Assembly (NCBI GenBank): GCA_004297645.1 | Contig: SCUG01000599.1 | Coordinates: forward strand, 1-10,899 | Source: Saprospiraceae bacterium | Lineage (GTDB): Bacteria; Bacteroidota; Bacteroidia; Chitinophagales; Saprospiraceae | Direction: 5' to 3' | Length of the DNA: 10,899 bases | Part shown: piece by piece, positions 4,035 through 10,899 of the stretch | Layout: every line of letters begins with the position of its first letter | Numbering within the stretch: position 1 is the first letter of the stretch | The notes under the pieces: model-generated | The model's database searches: none | What the model was told of the DNA's origin: nothing | Seen by the model: only the letters and a program-made list of their open reading frames with translations | Translations under genes and position numbers: made by a program

Positions 4035-6674
4035 ATGAAATTAACTGCGCTGGCTTTCGCCCTGTTTTTCTTCGGCACCTCCGCCATATTTGCCCAGAAC
4101 AACGGCAAATCGCTGCCCGACGGCTCGTACTACACCTGCACGATGAACCCGCAGGTCCACAACGATGCGCCCGGCACCTGCCCAATCTGCGGAATGGATT
4201 TGGTGAAAGTGAAGGGCAAAAAGGCAAAGCCAAAGCCCAAGCCCGAACATGAAGCCCACAAAGCCCACGAAACCATGCCACTGGAAAAGGATGCTCAAAA
4301 AACGGTGGGCAAGGACACCATGAAAATGGGCAACCCGCCCCTAAAAACCGATGCCCCGGCACAAAAACCAATGGACATGGGCAGCATGGACACCACGAAA
4401 ATGGACAAAATGCACATGCCGTCCGAGCCGAAAAAGCCGCTCGTTGTAATTGTTGCGCCGCCCCGAACCGTCCGCTATGATTTGTACATGCGGGACACGA
4501 CGGTCAATTTTACGGGCAAGCCCAAACGTGCAATCGCCGTGAACGGGCAAATCCCCATGCCCACGCTCACTTTCACCGAAGGCGACACGGCGGAAATCTA
4601 TGTACACAACGAACTGAACGAGGAGACTTCGGTGCATTGGCACGGTCTGTTTTTGCCGAACAAAGAGGACGGCGTGCCCAACCTAACGCAAATGCCCATC
4701 AAGCCGCACACGACGCATTTGTACACGTTCCCGATTATCCAGCACGGCACACATTGGTACCACAGCCATTCGGGTTTGCAGGAACAGATTGGGATGTACG
4801 GCTCTTTCATCATGAACAAAAGGGCAGATGACCCGACTTTCAGGGCGGGGATAGACGATTTGCCCGCAATCCCGCTTATTTTGAGCGAATGGACGGATTA
4901 CAAACCCGAAAACGTGCATCGGATGTTGCACAACGCTACCGACTGGTTTGCCATCAAAAAAGGAACGACGCAGAGTTATGCCGAAGCCATCAGTCAAGGC
5001 TATTTGAAGACCAAAATCACGAACGAATGGAAGCGGATGAACGCCATGGATGTGAGCGATGTGTATTACGACCGCTTTTTGATAAATGGAAAAAATGAAA
5101 GCCAACTCCCTCAGTTCAAGGGGGGCGACAAGGTCAGGCTGCGCATATCGAACGGCGGGGCATCCACTTATTTTTGGCTGAAATTCGGCGGCGGGAAAAT
5201 GACCGTCGTCGCCAATGACGGCAATGACGTGGAACCGGCGGAAGTGGACAGGCTCCTCATTGCCGTCTCGGAAACCTACGATGTGGTCGTGACCATCCCT
5301 GCCGGTAACGGGAGCTTTGAGTTCCTGGCAACGCCCGAAGACCGCACGAAATCTGCCTCCATCTTCCTCGGCAGCGGCATCAAATATTTGACCACGCCGA
5401 TGCCCAAGCTGAAATATTTCGAGGGCATGAAGATGATGAACGGCATGATGAAAATGAACGGGGACTTGGACGACATGGGGATGCAAATGAGCCTCAACCA
5501 AATGGACATGAACGCGGTGATGTACCCCGAAATCACGGGCGATGCCATGCAGCACGACATGGGAAACATGGAAATGCCGGAGGACGAATACAACAGCAAC
5601 GAGCTTTCCGACCTCGTGACCCTGAATTATGCGATGCTGAAATCGCCCACCAAAACCAACCTGCCCAAGAACGCACCCGTCAAAGAACTGCGTTTTGAAT
5701 TGACTGGAAACATGAACCGCTATGTGTGGAGCTTAGACAACAAAGTGGTTTCGGAAGCCGGCAAAATCCTTATCCGGGAAGGGGAAAACGTGCGCATCAT
5801 CCTTTTCAACGGCTCCATGATGCGGCACCCGATGCACTTGCACGGCCACGATTTCAGGTTGCTCAACGGGCAGGGTGACTTTGCGCCGCTCAAAAATATC
5901 GTGGACATCATGCCAATGGAAACCGACACGTTGGAATTTAATGCCAACGTGAAAGGCGATTGGTTTTTTCATTGCCATATCCTCTACCACATGATGAGCG
6001 GCATGGGCAGGGTGTTCAGTTACGAAAACCAGGCGCCCAACCCGCTCATCCCCGACCCGAAACTGGCGCAGCGCAAATTGTTTGCCGACGACCGGAAATT
6101 CCATTTTATGACCCGGGTGGGCATCGAAACCAATGGCAGCGACGGTGAAGCCATGCTCGCAAACACAAGGTGGAAAGCAAGCACCTTGTGGCATTTGGGC
6201 TATCACGCAGAGCACGGGTACGAAAGCGAAACGATGTTCGGGCGGTATTTGGGCAAAATGCAGTGGCTGTACCCTTATGCCGGATTTGATTACCATTATA
6301 AAAAAGAAGGCAACCCGCCGGATAATTTTTTCAGTTTGGAAGGCAGCCCGAAAAATATTTTCGGCAGCGAATCCCGCAACATGTTTGGTCAGCTCAGTAA
6401 TAAAAACAACCGCAAAACAGCAGTGGTGGGCATTGCCTACACCTTGCCGATGTTGTTTGTGGCAGATGCAAGGATTGATGGCGACGGCAAGTTCCGTTTC
6501 CAGTTGGGCAGAGAAGATATGCCCCTTACCAAACGGCTGCGCTTCAATATCATGGTGAATACCGACAAGGAGTACATGGCAGGTTTCCGCTACATCGTCA
6601 GCAAAAACATGGGCCTTTCGACCCACTACGACAGCGATATGGGCCTGGGCGTGGGAATGACCTTTACTTATTGA
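4035..6674 (+). CDS. copA: CopA-type multicopper oxidase with N-terminal HMBD and C-terminal CopB-like beta-barrel
   Basis: I start the gene at 4035, where a typical signal peptide begins (MKLTALAFALFFFGTSAIFA, then QNNG); an in-frame ATG at 3948 would put 29 charged residues before it. The product has 879 residues. Residues 32-56 are an HMBD (YTCTMNP with C35, then C49-P-I-C52-G-M54), followed by a Lys/Met/His-rich linker to about 135. Three cupredoxin domains follow with all copper ligands: H201-W-H203, H243-S-H245, H598-P-M-H601-L-H603 and H646-C647-H648-x3-H652 with M657. Residues about 455-520 are a Met-rich insert of the kind that binds Cu(I). From about 683 to the end, antiparallel strands (RVGIETNG, LWHLGYHAEHGYESETMFGR, PMLFVADARIDGDGKFRFQL, PLTKRLRFN) ending in Tyr look like the outer-membrane protein CopB. 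It would oxidise Cu(I) to Cu(II) at the outer membrane. The leader has no Shine-Dalgarno. Confidence 0.92.
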   Translation: MKLTALAFALFFFGTSAIFAQNNGKSLPDGSYYTCTMNPQVHNDAPGTCPICGMDLVKVKGKKAKPKPKPEHEAHKAHETMPLEKDAQKTVGKDTMKMGNPPLKTDAPAQKPMDMGSMDTTKMDKMHMPSEPKKPLVVIVAPPRTVRYDLYMRDTTVNFTGKPKRAIAVNGQIPMPTLTFTEGDTAEIYVHNELNEETSVHWHGLFLPNKEDGVPNLTQMPIKPHTTHLYTFPIIQHGTHWYHSHSGLQEQIGMYGSFIMNKRADDPTFRAGIDDLPAIPLILSEWTDYKPENVHRMLHNATDWFAIKKGTTQSYAEAISQGYLKTKITNEWKRMNAMDVSDVYYDRFLINGKNESQLPQFKGGDKVRLRISNGGASTYFWLKFGGGKMTVVANDGNDVEPAEVDRLLIAVSETYDVVVTIPAGNGSFEFLATPEDRTKSASIFLGSGIKYLTTPMPKLKYFEGMKMMNGMMKMNGDLDDMGMQMSLNQMDMNAVMYPEITGDAMQHDMGNMEMPEDEYNSNELSDLVTLNYAMLKSPTKTNLPKNAPVKELRFELTGNMNRYVWSLDNKVVSEAGKILIREGENVRIILFNGSMMRHPMHLHGHDFRLLNGQGDFAPLKNIVDIMPMETDTLEFNANVKGDWFFHCHILYHMMSGMGRVFSYENQAPNPLIPDPKLAQRKLFADDRKFHFMTRVGIETNGSDGEAMLANTRWKASTLWHLGYHAEHGYESETMFGRYLGKMQWLYPYAGFDYHYKKEGNPPDNFFSLEGSPKNIFGSESRNMFGQLSNKNNRKTAVVGIAYTLPMLFVADARIDGDGKFRFQLGREDMPLTKRLRFNIMVNTDKEYMAGFRYIVSKNMGLSTHYDSDMGLGVGMTFTY

Positions 6675-6719
6675 ACAAAGGGCTTGTTATGGTGGGCATG
6701 GCTGGAGCGATGCTGATGA

Positions 6720-6893
6720 CTGGGCGACAGCGATTTTTTAGAAGCGGTCGTTGCGGCGGTCGTCAATAAACGGGCTGGCGGCATGGGGCTGATTTTGGGC
6801 AGAAAAGCATTTCAACGCCCTTTTAAGGAAGGTGTGGAGATGTTGCAGGCGATACAGGAGGTGTACTTGGATAAAGCTATAACAATTGCATAA
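6720..6893 (+). pseudogene. fbaB: 3' remnant of class I fructose-bisphosphate aldolase gene
   Basis: The frame from 6720 to TAA 6891-6893 encodes 57 residues that read LGDSDFLEAVVAAVVNKRAG, then GMGLILGRKAFQRPFKEGVE, and end in QEVYLDKAITIA. This is the C-terminal end of the FbaB-like class I fructose-bisphosphate aldolase (NKRAGGMGLI-x-GRKAFQ signature, AIQ-x-VYLD, terminal ITIA). Two stop codons (6714-6719) directly precede it and no start fits, so most of the gene, including the Schiff-base Lys, is gone. The break lies within about 45 bases of the oxidase stop, so a deletion or recombination joined the two genes. The remaining frame has no internal stop, which suggests a recent loss. The intact enzyme is metal-independent and splits fructose-1,6-bisphosphate, just upstream of GAPDH in glycolysis. 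Confidence 0.85.
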
Positions 6894-6910
6894 ACCAATT
6901 GCATTGGTTT
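6883..6910 (+). promoter_or_regulatory. Dyad AAACCAAT-TGC-ATTGGTTT and repeated CAATTGCAT before the GAPDH gene
   Basis: AAACCAAT (6892-6899) and ATTGGTTT (6903-6910) form a perfect 8-bp inverted repeat around TGC, starting in the aldolase stop codon. CAATTGCAT is repeated directly at 6883-6891 and 6896-6904, 13 bp apart. It could be an operator, or the 3' end structure of the lost aldolase gene; a run of A (6913-6919), not T, follows. I do not see a good TAnnTTTG box between it and the ATG at 6936. Confidence 0.4.
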
Positions 6911-6935
6911 CGTAAAAAATACAAATCTCGTGCTT

Positions 6936-7979
6936 ATGAAAAAAGTTAAGGTTGCCGTCAACGGGTACGGCGTCATCGGCAAACGGGTGGCAGATGCCGT
7001 GATGCTTCAGCCGGATATGGAATTGATGGGCGTTTGCGACGTAGCGACGGACTGGCGGATAAAAATCGCCAACGTCAAGCAAATTCCGGTGTACGCCTAC
7101 AACTCCGATGCTCTTGAAAAAATGCTGGCAGTCGGCATTCAAACCGTCGGCGTTTTGGACGACCTGCTCCGGCAAGTGGATGTCGCAGTGGATTGCGCCC
7201 CGGCAAAGCTCGGCGCGCAGAACGCGGAAAAATACCGCCAGGCAGGTGTGAAATTCATCGTGCAGGGCGGCGAAAAGCACGAAACGACCGGCCACTCCTT
7301 CGTAGCCGAATCGAACTATGAAACCGTTTTTGGCAAAGGTGCCACCCGCGTGGTTTCCTGCAACACCACCTCCATCGTCAGAACGCTCACAGCACTCAAA
7401 AGAGCGGGGCTGTTGAAAAGCGCGAGGGGAACCCTCCTCCGCCGCGCTACCGACCCCTGGGAAAGCCACCTGGGTGGCATTATGAATACCCTCGTTCCGG
7501 AGAAAGACATCCCCAGCCACCAGGGACCCGATGCCAATAGTGTGGACCCGGATCTCGACGTAGTGACCGCCGCCGTGAAGGTTCCTGAAACACTCAGCCA
7601 TCTCCATTACTGGGTGGTGAGGCTGGCCCGCCTTGCCTCGAAAAAAGAAGTGCTCGATGCTTTTCGCTCCTCCTCCCGCATTGCGCTTATCCGCTACGAG
7701 GATGGCCTCTCTGCCAACAACGCGGTGAAAGAACTGATGCTCGACCTGGGCAGACCGCACGGCGACATGTACGAAGTAGCGGTCTGGGAAGACATGCTGA
7801 AAGTGGAGGGCGACGAATTGTACTACGCTTACCTCGTGGACAACCAGGCAATTGTAGTCCCCGAAAATATGGACGCCATCAGGGCTTTGACAGGGGCTGA
7901 AAGCAGCGCGGCAAAGTCCATTGAAACGACCGACAAGTCCTTGTTTATCAAGCAGGAATTTTTCAAAACAACTTTATGA
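6936..7979 (+). CDS. gap: Type II (archaeal-type) glyceraldehyde-3-phosphate dehydrogenase
   Basis: The product has 347 residues; I chose ATG 6936 (MKKVKVAVNGYGVIGKRVAD) over the GTG two codons earlier because the Rossmann strand then begins at the usual place. Residues 4-18 hold the NGYGxIGKRV nucleotide-binding loop, and S141-C142-N-T-T carries the catalytic Cys. The archaeal signatures follow: QGGEKHE, PSHQGPD with 'DLDVVTAAVKVPETLSHLH', LGRPHGDMYEV and IVVPENMDAIRAL. Length is that of the archaeal family, which differs strongly from ordinary bacterial GapA. It oxidises glyceraldehyde-3-phosphate with phosphate and NAD(P) in the cytoplasm. Its stop overlaps the start of the copper ATPase by 4 bases (ATGA), which suggests translational coupling. 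I infer a copper-stress isozyme; acquisition by transfer from archaea or another phylum is likely. Confidence 0.93.
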   Translation: MKKVKVAVNGYGVIGKRVADAVMLQPDMELMGVCDVATDWRIKIANVKQIPVYAYNSDALEKMLAVGIQTVGVLDDLLRQVDVAVDCAPAKLGAQNAEKYRQAGVKFIVQGGEKHETTGHSFVAESNYETVFGKGATRVVSCNTTSIVRTLTALKRAGLLKSARGTLLRRATDPWESHLGGIMNTLVPEKDIPSHQGPDANSVDPDLDVVTAAVKVPETLSHLHYWVVRLARLASKKEVLDAFRSSSRIALIRYEDGLSANNAVKELMLDLGRPHGDMYEVAVWEDMLKVEGDELYYAYLVDNQAIVVPENMDAIRALTGAESSAAKSIETTDKSLFIKQEFFKTTL

Positions 7980-10282
7980 CTCACACCTATCAAATCACCG
8001 GCATGACCTGCGACCACTGCGTCCAAACGGTCAAAAAAACGCTGAAAGCCATTGACGGCATTCAATCCGCAGAGGTGACGCTCGAACCGCCCCAGGCGAC
8101 CATCGCCATGCACCACCACATGGAAACAAAGGCGTTGAACGAGGCGCTGGCAAAGGCAGGAAAATACCTGCTGGTTGAAAACGGGCATGGGCAGCCTGCC
8201 ACGAAAGAAAACGGGCAGGCGGCAGCGCCGCAAAAGCCGACCGCCACCCAAAGCGAGCACGCGGGGCATGGCGCTCAAGCCGGGCAGCAACAAGGCGGGC
8301 AGCCGTCGCACGGCCACGCCGGCCACGACCACCACCGCATGATGATTGCCGATTTCAAAAAGCGGTTTTTCGTATCGCTCGCTCTCACACTTCCCATCGT
8401 GTTGCTGTCGCCGATGATACAGCATTGGCTGGGCGTGGAGTGGAAGTTTATGGGGGACAAATACCTTCTTTTTGCACTCTCCAGCATCGTGTATTTCTAC
8501 GGCGGCTGGCCCTTTCTCAAAGGTTTTTTCGATGAAATAAAAGGCCGCTCGCCGGGCATGATGACCCTGATAGCGATGGCCATTTCGGTGGCCTATTTTT
8601 ACTCGGCGGCCACTACATTCGGCCTGCCGGGCGAGAGCTTTTACTGGGAACTCGCCACCCTGATAGTCATCATGCTGCTGGGGCACTGGATTGAAATGAA
8701 ATCGGTGCTCGGCGCCTCCAAAGCGCTGGAACTGCTGGTGAGCATGATGCCCGCCGAGGCACACAAAATGGACGGCGAAAAGGTGGTGGACATCAAGCTG
8801 GAAGACCTCCTCAGCGGCGACCTCATTTTGGTAAAACCCGGCGAAAAAGTCCCCGCCGACGGCATCATCGTCGAAGGCGAAAGCTACCTCAACGAAGCGA
8901 TGCTGACCGGCGAATCGGTGCCGGTGAAAAAAGGCAAAGACGAAAAAGTCATCGGCGGCAGCATCAACGGCAACGGTTCGCTGAAAGTGAAAGCCGGGCA
9001 CACCGGCAAGGACAGCTACCTGAGTAAGGTCATCACGATGGTGCAGGAGGCGCAAAAGACCAAGTCGAAGATGCAAAACCTCTCCGACCGGGCAGCAAAA
9101 TGGCTGACCTACATCGCACTGTCCGTCGGCTTCGCCACGCTGTTCATTTGGCTGGCGATGGGGAAAGATTTCGTGTTTGCGCTGGAGCGCATGGTGACGG
9201 TGATGGTCATTTCCTGCCCGCACGCGCTGGGCTTGGCCGTGCCGCTCGTGGTCGCGATTTCCACCGCCATTTCCGCGCAAAACGGCTTGCTCATCCGCAA
9301 CCGCACGGCATTTGAAGAGTCCCGAAAAATAACCGTTTTGCTTTTCGATAAAACCGGTACGCTGACCAAAGGCGAGTTCGGCGTCACCCGTTTTGAAAGT
9401 GTGCAAACGGGGCTGGACAAAAATGAAATGCTGCGGATCGCCGGAGCTTTGGAGCAAAACTCGGAGCACCCCATCGCCGTCGGCATTGTCCAAAAAATCA
9501 AGGAATTGAAAATCGAAATACCCAAGCCGGAAAAGTTCGAAGCCATCACCGGCAAAGGCGTTCAGGCAACGGTCGGGGGCAAGCAGGTCAAAGTCGTCAG
9601 CCCCGGCTATTTGAAGGATGAAAAAATGGATGTGCCCGAAGGAGCTTTCGGCATCCCGATAGCTATCGGGACCGAGACGGTGGTTTTTGTTTTGATTGAT
9701 AAAAAACTGGTCGGCTACATCGCCCTTGCCGATGAAATCCGCCCGGAATCGGCTGCCGCCATCCAGACTTTTAAAGACAACCACATCAAGGTTTTCATGG
9801 CAACCGGCGACAACAAAACGGTGGGCAAAGCCGTGAGCGACGAGTTGGGTTTGGACGGCTACTTCGCCGAGGTGCTGCCCCACCAAAAAGTGGACATCAT
9901 CAAGGATTTTCAGGCCAAAGGAGAGTTCGTCGCCATGACCGGCGACGGCGTGAACGACGCCCCCGCCCTGGCGCAGGCCGACGTGGGCATCGCCATTGGC
10001 GCAGGCACGGACGTTGCCGCCGAAACCGCCGACATTATTTTGGTCAACAGCAACCCGAAGGACATCGCCAACCTCATACTTTTTGGCAAAGCCACCTATC
10101 GGAAAATGATTCAAAACCTCGCCTGGGCAACGGGCTATAATGCGATTGCCATCCCGCTGGCGGCGGGGGTTTTGTACCCGACTTTCGTGTTAAGTCCTGC
10201 CATTGGAGCCGTTTTTATGAGCCTGAGCACGGTGGTGGTGGCAGTGAATGCGCAGTTGCTGCGGCGGAGTCTAAGGAATTAA
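7976..10282 (+). CDS. copB: CPH-type (P1B-3, CopB-like) copper-transporting P-type ATPase
   Basis: The protein has 768 residues. An HMA domain (about 1-66) holds G9-M-T-C12-D-H-C15, followed by a His-rich linker (71-120, with HAGHGAQ and SHGHAGHDHH). Eight membrane helices are seen: about 131-150, 163-182, 196-214 and 222-243, a pair around 377-430, and two near 711-757. The actuator motif is T311-G-E-S314. The sixth helix carries C414-P415-H416, the mark of the CopB/P1B-3 group that exports Cu(II), and also Cu(I) or Ag(I) in some members. Phosphorylation site D458-K-T-G-T; H498-P499; A609-T-G-D612; G656-D-G-V-N-D661. G720-Y-N and M748-S-L-S-T complete the transmembrane metal site. It pumps copper out of the cytoplasm with ATP. 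It is coupled by overlap to GAPDH upstream. The symbol refers to the ATPase CopB, not the outer-membrane CopB. Confidence 0.95.
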   Translation: MTHTYQITGMTCDHCVQTVKKTLKAIDGIQSAEVTLEPPQATIAMHHHMETKALNEALAKAGKYLLVENGHGQPATKENGQAAAPQKPTATQSEHAGHGAQAGQQQGGQPSHGHAGHDHHRMMIADFKKRFFVSLALTLPIVLLSPMIQHWLGVEWKFMGDKYLLFALSSIVYFYGGWPFLKGFFDEIKGRSPGMMTLIAMAISVAYFYSAATTFGLPGESFYWELATLIVIMLLGHWIEMKSVLGASKALELLVSMMPAEAHKMDGEKVVDIKLEDLLSGDLILVKPGEKVPADGIIVEGESYLNEAMLTGESVPVKKGKDEKVIGGSINGNGSLKVKAGHTGKDSYLSKVITMVQEAQKTKSKMQNLSDRAAKWLTYIALSVGFATLFIWLAMGKDFVFALERMVTVMVISCPHALGLAVPLVVAISTAISAQNGLLIRNRTAFEESRKITVLLFDKTGTLTKGEFGVTRFESVQTGLDKNEMLRIAGALEQNSEHPIAVGIVQKIKELKIEIPKPEKFEAITGKGVQATVGGKQVKVVSPGYLKDEKMDVPEGAFGIPIAIGTETVVFVLIDKKLVGYIALADEIRPESAAAIQTFKDNHIKVFMATGDNKTVGKAVSDELGLDGYFAEVLPHQKVDIIKDFQAKGEFVAMTGDGVNDAPALAQADVGIAIGAGTDVAAETADIILVNSNPKDIANLILFGKATYRKMIQNLAWATGYNAIAIPLAAGVLYPTFVLSPAIGAVFMSLSTVVVAVNAQLLRRSLRN
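9654..9671. repeat. 18-bp palindrome TCCCGATAGCTATCGGGA inside the ATPase gene
   Basis: This perfect palindrome is the same 18-mer as at 3837-3854 in MITE copy 2 (copy 1 has one change). In the ATPase it is read in frame as I-P-I-A-I-G-T (residues 560-566), in the nucleotide-binding domain just before the strand ETVVFVLIDKKLVGYIAL, where the family varies in length. It may be a short palindromic repeat accepted in a tolerant loop. Confidence 0.8.
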
Positions 10283-10300
10283 AAATTTGGAGCGCCAGGT

Positions 10301-10344
10301 TTTGTCCATTTGCTATTGGATGGGGCTAATAGCAAATGGCCAAA
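10301..10344. terminator. Hairpin after the copper ATPase gene
   Basis: CCATTTGCTATT (10306-10317) pairs perfectly with AATAGCAAATGG (10328-10339) across a 10-base loop. After one mismatch, TTTG (10301-10304) and CAAA (10341-10344) add four more pairs. It lies 18 bases after the ATPase stop and is the likely transcript end of the GAPDH-ATPase unit. There is no T-run, so a structure that protects the 3' end is as likely as an intrinsic terminator. Confidence 0.55.
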
Positions 10345-10468
10345 GCTAACGGCCAGAAGATAGGTTTGCATTTTAAGCTTGAAGAAGCCCCCTGGCTCGT
10401 CAATGCTCAAGCGAAAAGTAATTGTTTCTGAAATCAAATTGCCAGCCACATCATTCGCCAAAAGTCTT

Positions 10469-10476
10469 TACTTTTG
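10469..10476 (+). promoter_or_regulatory. Possible -7 box TACTTTTG of the Uma2 gene
   Basis: TACTTTTG matches the Bacteroidota -7 consensus TAnnTTTG 17 bases before the ATG at 10494. The nearest upstream TTG (10439-10441) is about 27 bases away, longer than usual, so this is weak. The rest of the 211-bp gap between the ATPase and this gene has only the hairpin at 10301 and no gene that I can see. Confidence 0.3.
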
Positions 10477-10493
10477 AAAAAAAATTGGAAACA

Positions 10494-10899
10494 ATGACAG
10501 CCACATCCGCAGCTTTTAAAGACACCAACTTCCCCGAAGTGAAAAAACCGGGTATTCCGCCAACCGGAATGACACAGGAGACCTATTTCAGGAGATACCG
10601 TGACCGGGAAGACGGCTTCAAATATGAACTCGTGAATGGCTTGGTTGAAAAAACTCCCCGGACTATGACGCCTGCACAATCCTTTATTTTGAACAATCTG
10701 ATGCGCCGCTTTACTTTAACTCAAGCCTACGCTGAAGGCGCTAACCTCTTTGTAGAGATTGAAATGAACACCAAACCCGGCCAAATCCGCAAGCCCGACA
10801 TCTGCTACCGTTCGGCCGAACAGATTGCGAGCGGCGATTTCAGCGTGTCGGAATTTGTGGTGGAAGTGGTTTCGCCCAATGACAAAATCCAAAAAGTGA
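10494..10899 (+). CDS. Uma2-family endonuclease-fold protein, N-terminal part (3' end outside window)
   Basis: The frame is open from ATG 10494 to the window end and gives 135 residues. It shows the Uma2 (DUF820) pattern: Y44-E45-L-V-N-G in the first strand, then helix 'PAQSFILNNLMRRF', K100-P101-D102-I-C-Y, and E120-F-V-V-E124-V-V-S-P. E45, D102 and E124 fit the PD-(D/E)XK nuclease core of that family. Met26 (MTQETYFRRY) is an alternative start and would match the usual family start better. Uma2 proteins are numerous in Bacteroidota and Cyanobacteria and their function is unknown; some are thought to be transposon- or defence-linked. It follows the ATPase hairpin and is probably a separate transcription unit with no role in copper handling. 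Confidence 0.85.
   Translation, partial: MTATSAAFKDTNFPEVKKPGIPPTGMTQETYFRRYRDREDGFKYELVNGLVEKTPRTMTPAQSFILNNLMRRFTLTQAYAEGANLFVEIEMNTKPGQIRKPDICYRSAEQIASGDFSVSEFVVEVVSPNDKIQKV

Noticed and set aside
4683..6626. Long minus-strand frames opposite the multicopper oxidase
   Set aside because: They are mirror frames of a strongly supported gene and have no recognisable domains.
6738..7760. 340-codon minus-strand frame opposite GAPDH
   Set aside because: It lies over a certain GAPDH gene and an aldolase remnant on the plus strand and resembles no protein I know.
7829..10114. Long (761-codon) open frame on the minus strand opposite the ATPase
   Set aside because: It is antisense to a gene with all P-type ATPase motifs; its His/Phe/Asp-rich composition is the mirror of GC-rich third-position codons.
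1..10899. CRISPR array, rRNA, riboswitch or replication origin
   Set aside because: I saw no regularly spaced direct repeats, no rRNA-like blocks, no known riboswitch core and no origin-like repeat cluster.

Overview
The window reads as part of a metal (mainly copper) resistance region of a Bacteroidota chromosome or accessory island, possibly from the Saprospiria/Chitinophagia side. Reasons: starts are preceded by A-rich leaders without Shine-Dalgarno sequences, there are TAnnTTTG-type -7 boxes, and the families (DUF3347 lipoprotein, Haem_bd cytochrome, HMBD-carrying multicopper oxidase) are typical of Bacteroidota. The phylum call is well supported; anything finer is a guess. All genes lie on the + strand and no transcriptional regulator is present in the window.

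Layout. 1-148: 3' end of a small HMA-domain (heavy-metal-binding) protein. 164-339: a 176-bp MITE-like element with ~24-bp terminal inverted repeats and an 8-bp target duplication. 365-392: strong hairpin. 420-545: 41-residue Cys-Cys single-pass membrane protein. 750-1610: ATP-cone plus Mrr-like nuclease fusion. 1645-1727: large near-perfect inverted repeat. 1793-2335: secreted protein of unknown function. 2582-3743: lipoprotein (HMBD + DUF3347) and a one-heme c-type cytochrome, 1 bp apart. 3757-3929: second copy of the MITE, in opposite orientation and with its own 8-bp target duplication. 4035-6674: CopA-type multicopper oxidase with an N-terminal HMBD and a C-terminal CopB-like beta-barrel. 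6720-6893: 3' remnant of a class I fructose-bisphosphate aldolase gene. 6936-7979: archaeal-type (type II) GAPDH. 7976-10282: CPH-type copper P1B ATPase, overlapping the GAPDH stop by 4 bp. 10301-10344: hairpin. 10494 onward: 5' part of an Uma2-family nuclease-fold gene running off the window.

How it fits together. The P-type ATPase would move copper from cytoplasm to periplasm. The multicopper oxidase, DUF3347 lipoprotein and cytochrome would oxidise, bind or pass electrons in the periplasm and outer membrane. The HMA protein and the small Cys-Cys protein look like accessory metal handlers. The most interesting feature is the glycolytic pair inside this copper region: a GAPDH whose stop codon overlaps the ATPase start, directly preceded by the remains of a metal-independent aldolase. 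GAPDH is a known target of copper poisoning and class II aldolases need a metal, so I infer that this locus once carried (and partly still carries) replacement glycolytic enzymes for copper stress. The second notable result is an apparently undescribed non-autonomous transposable element, present twice, each copy bounded by a perfect 8-bp target duplication.
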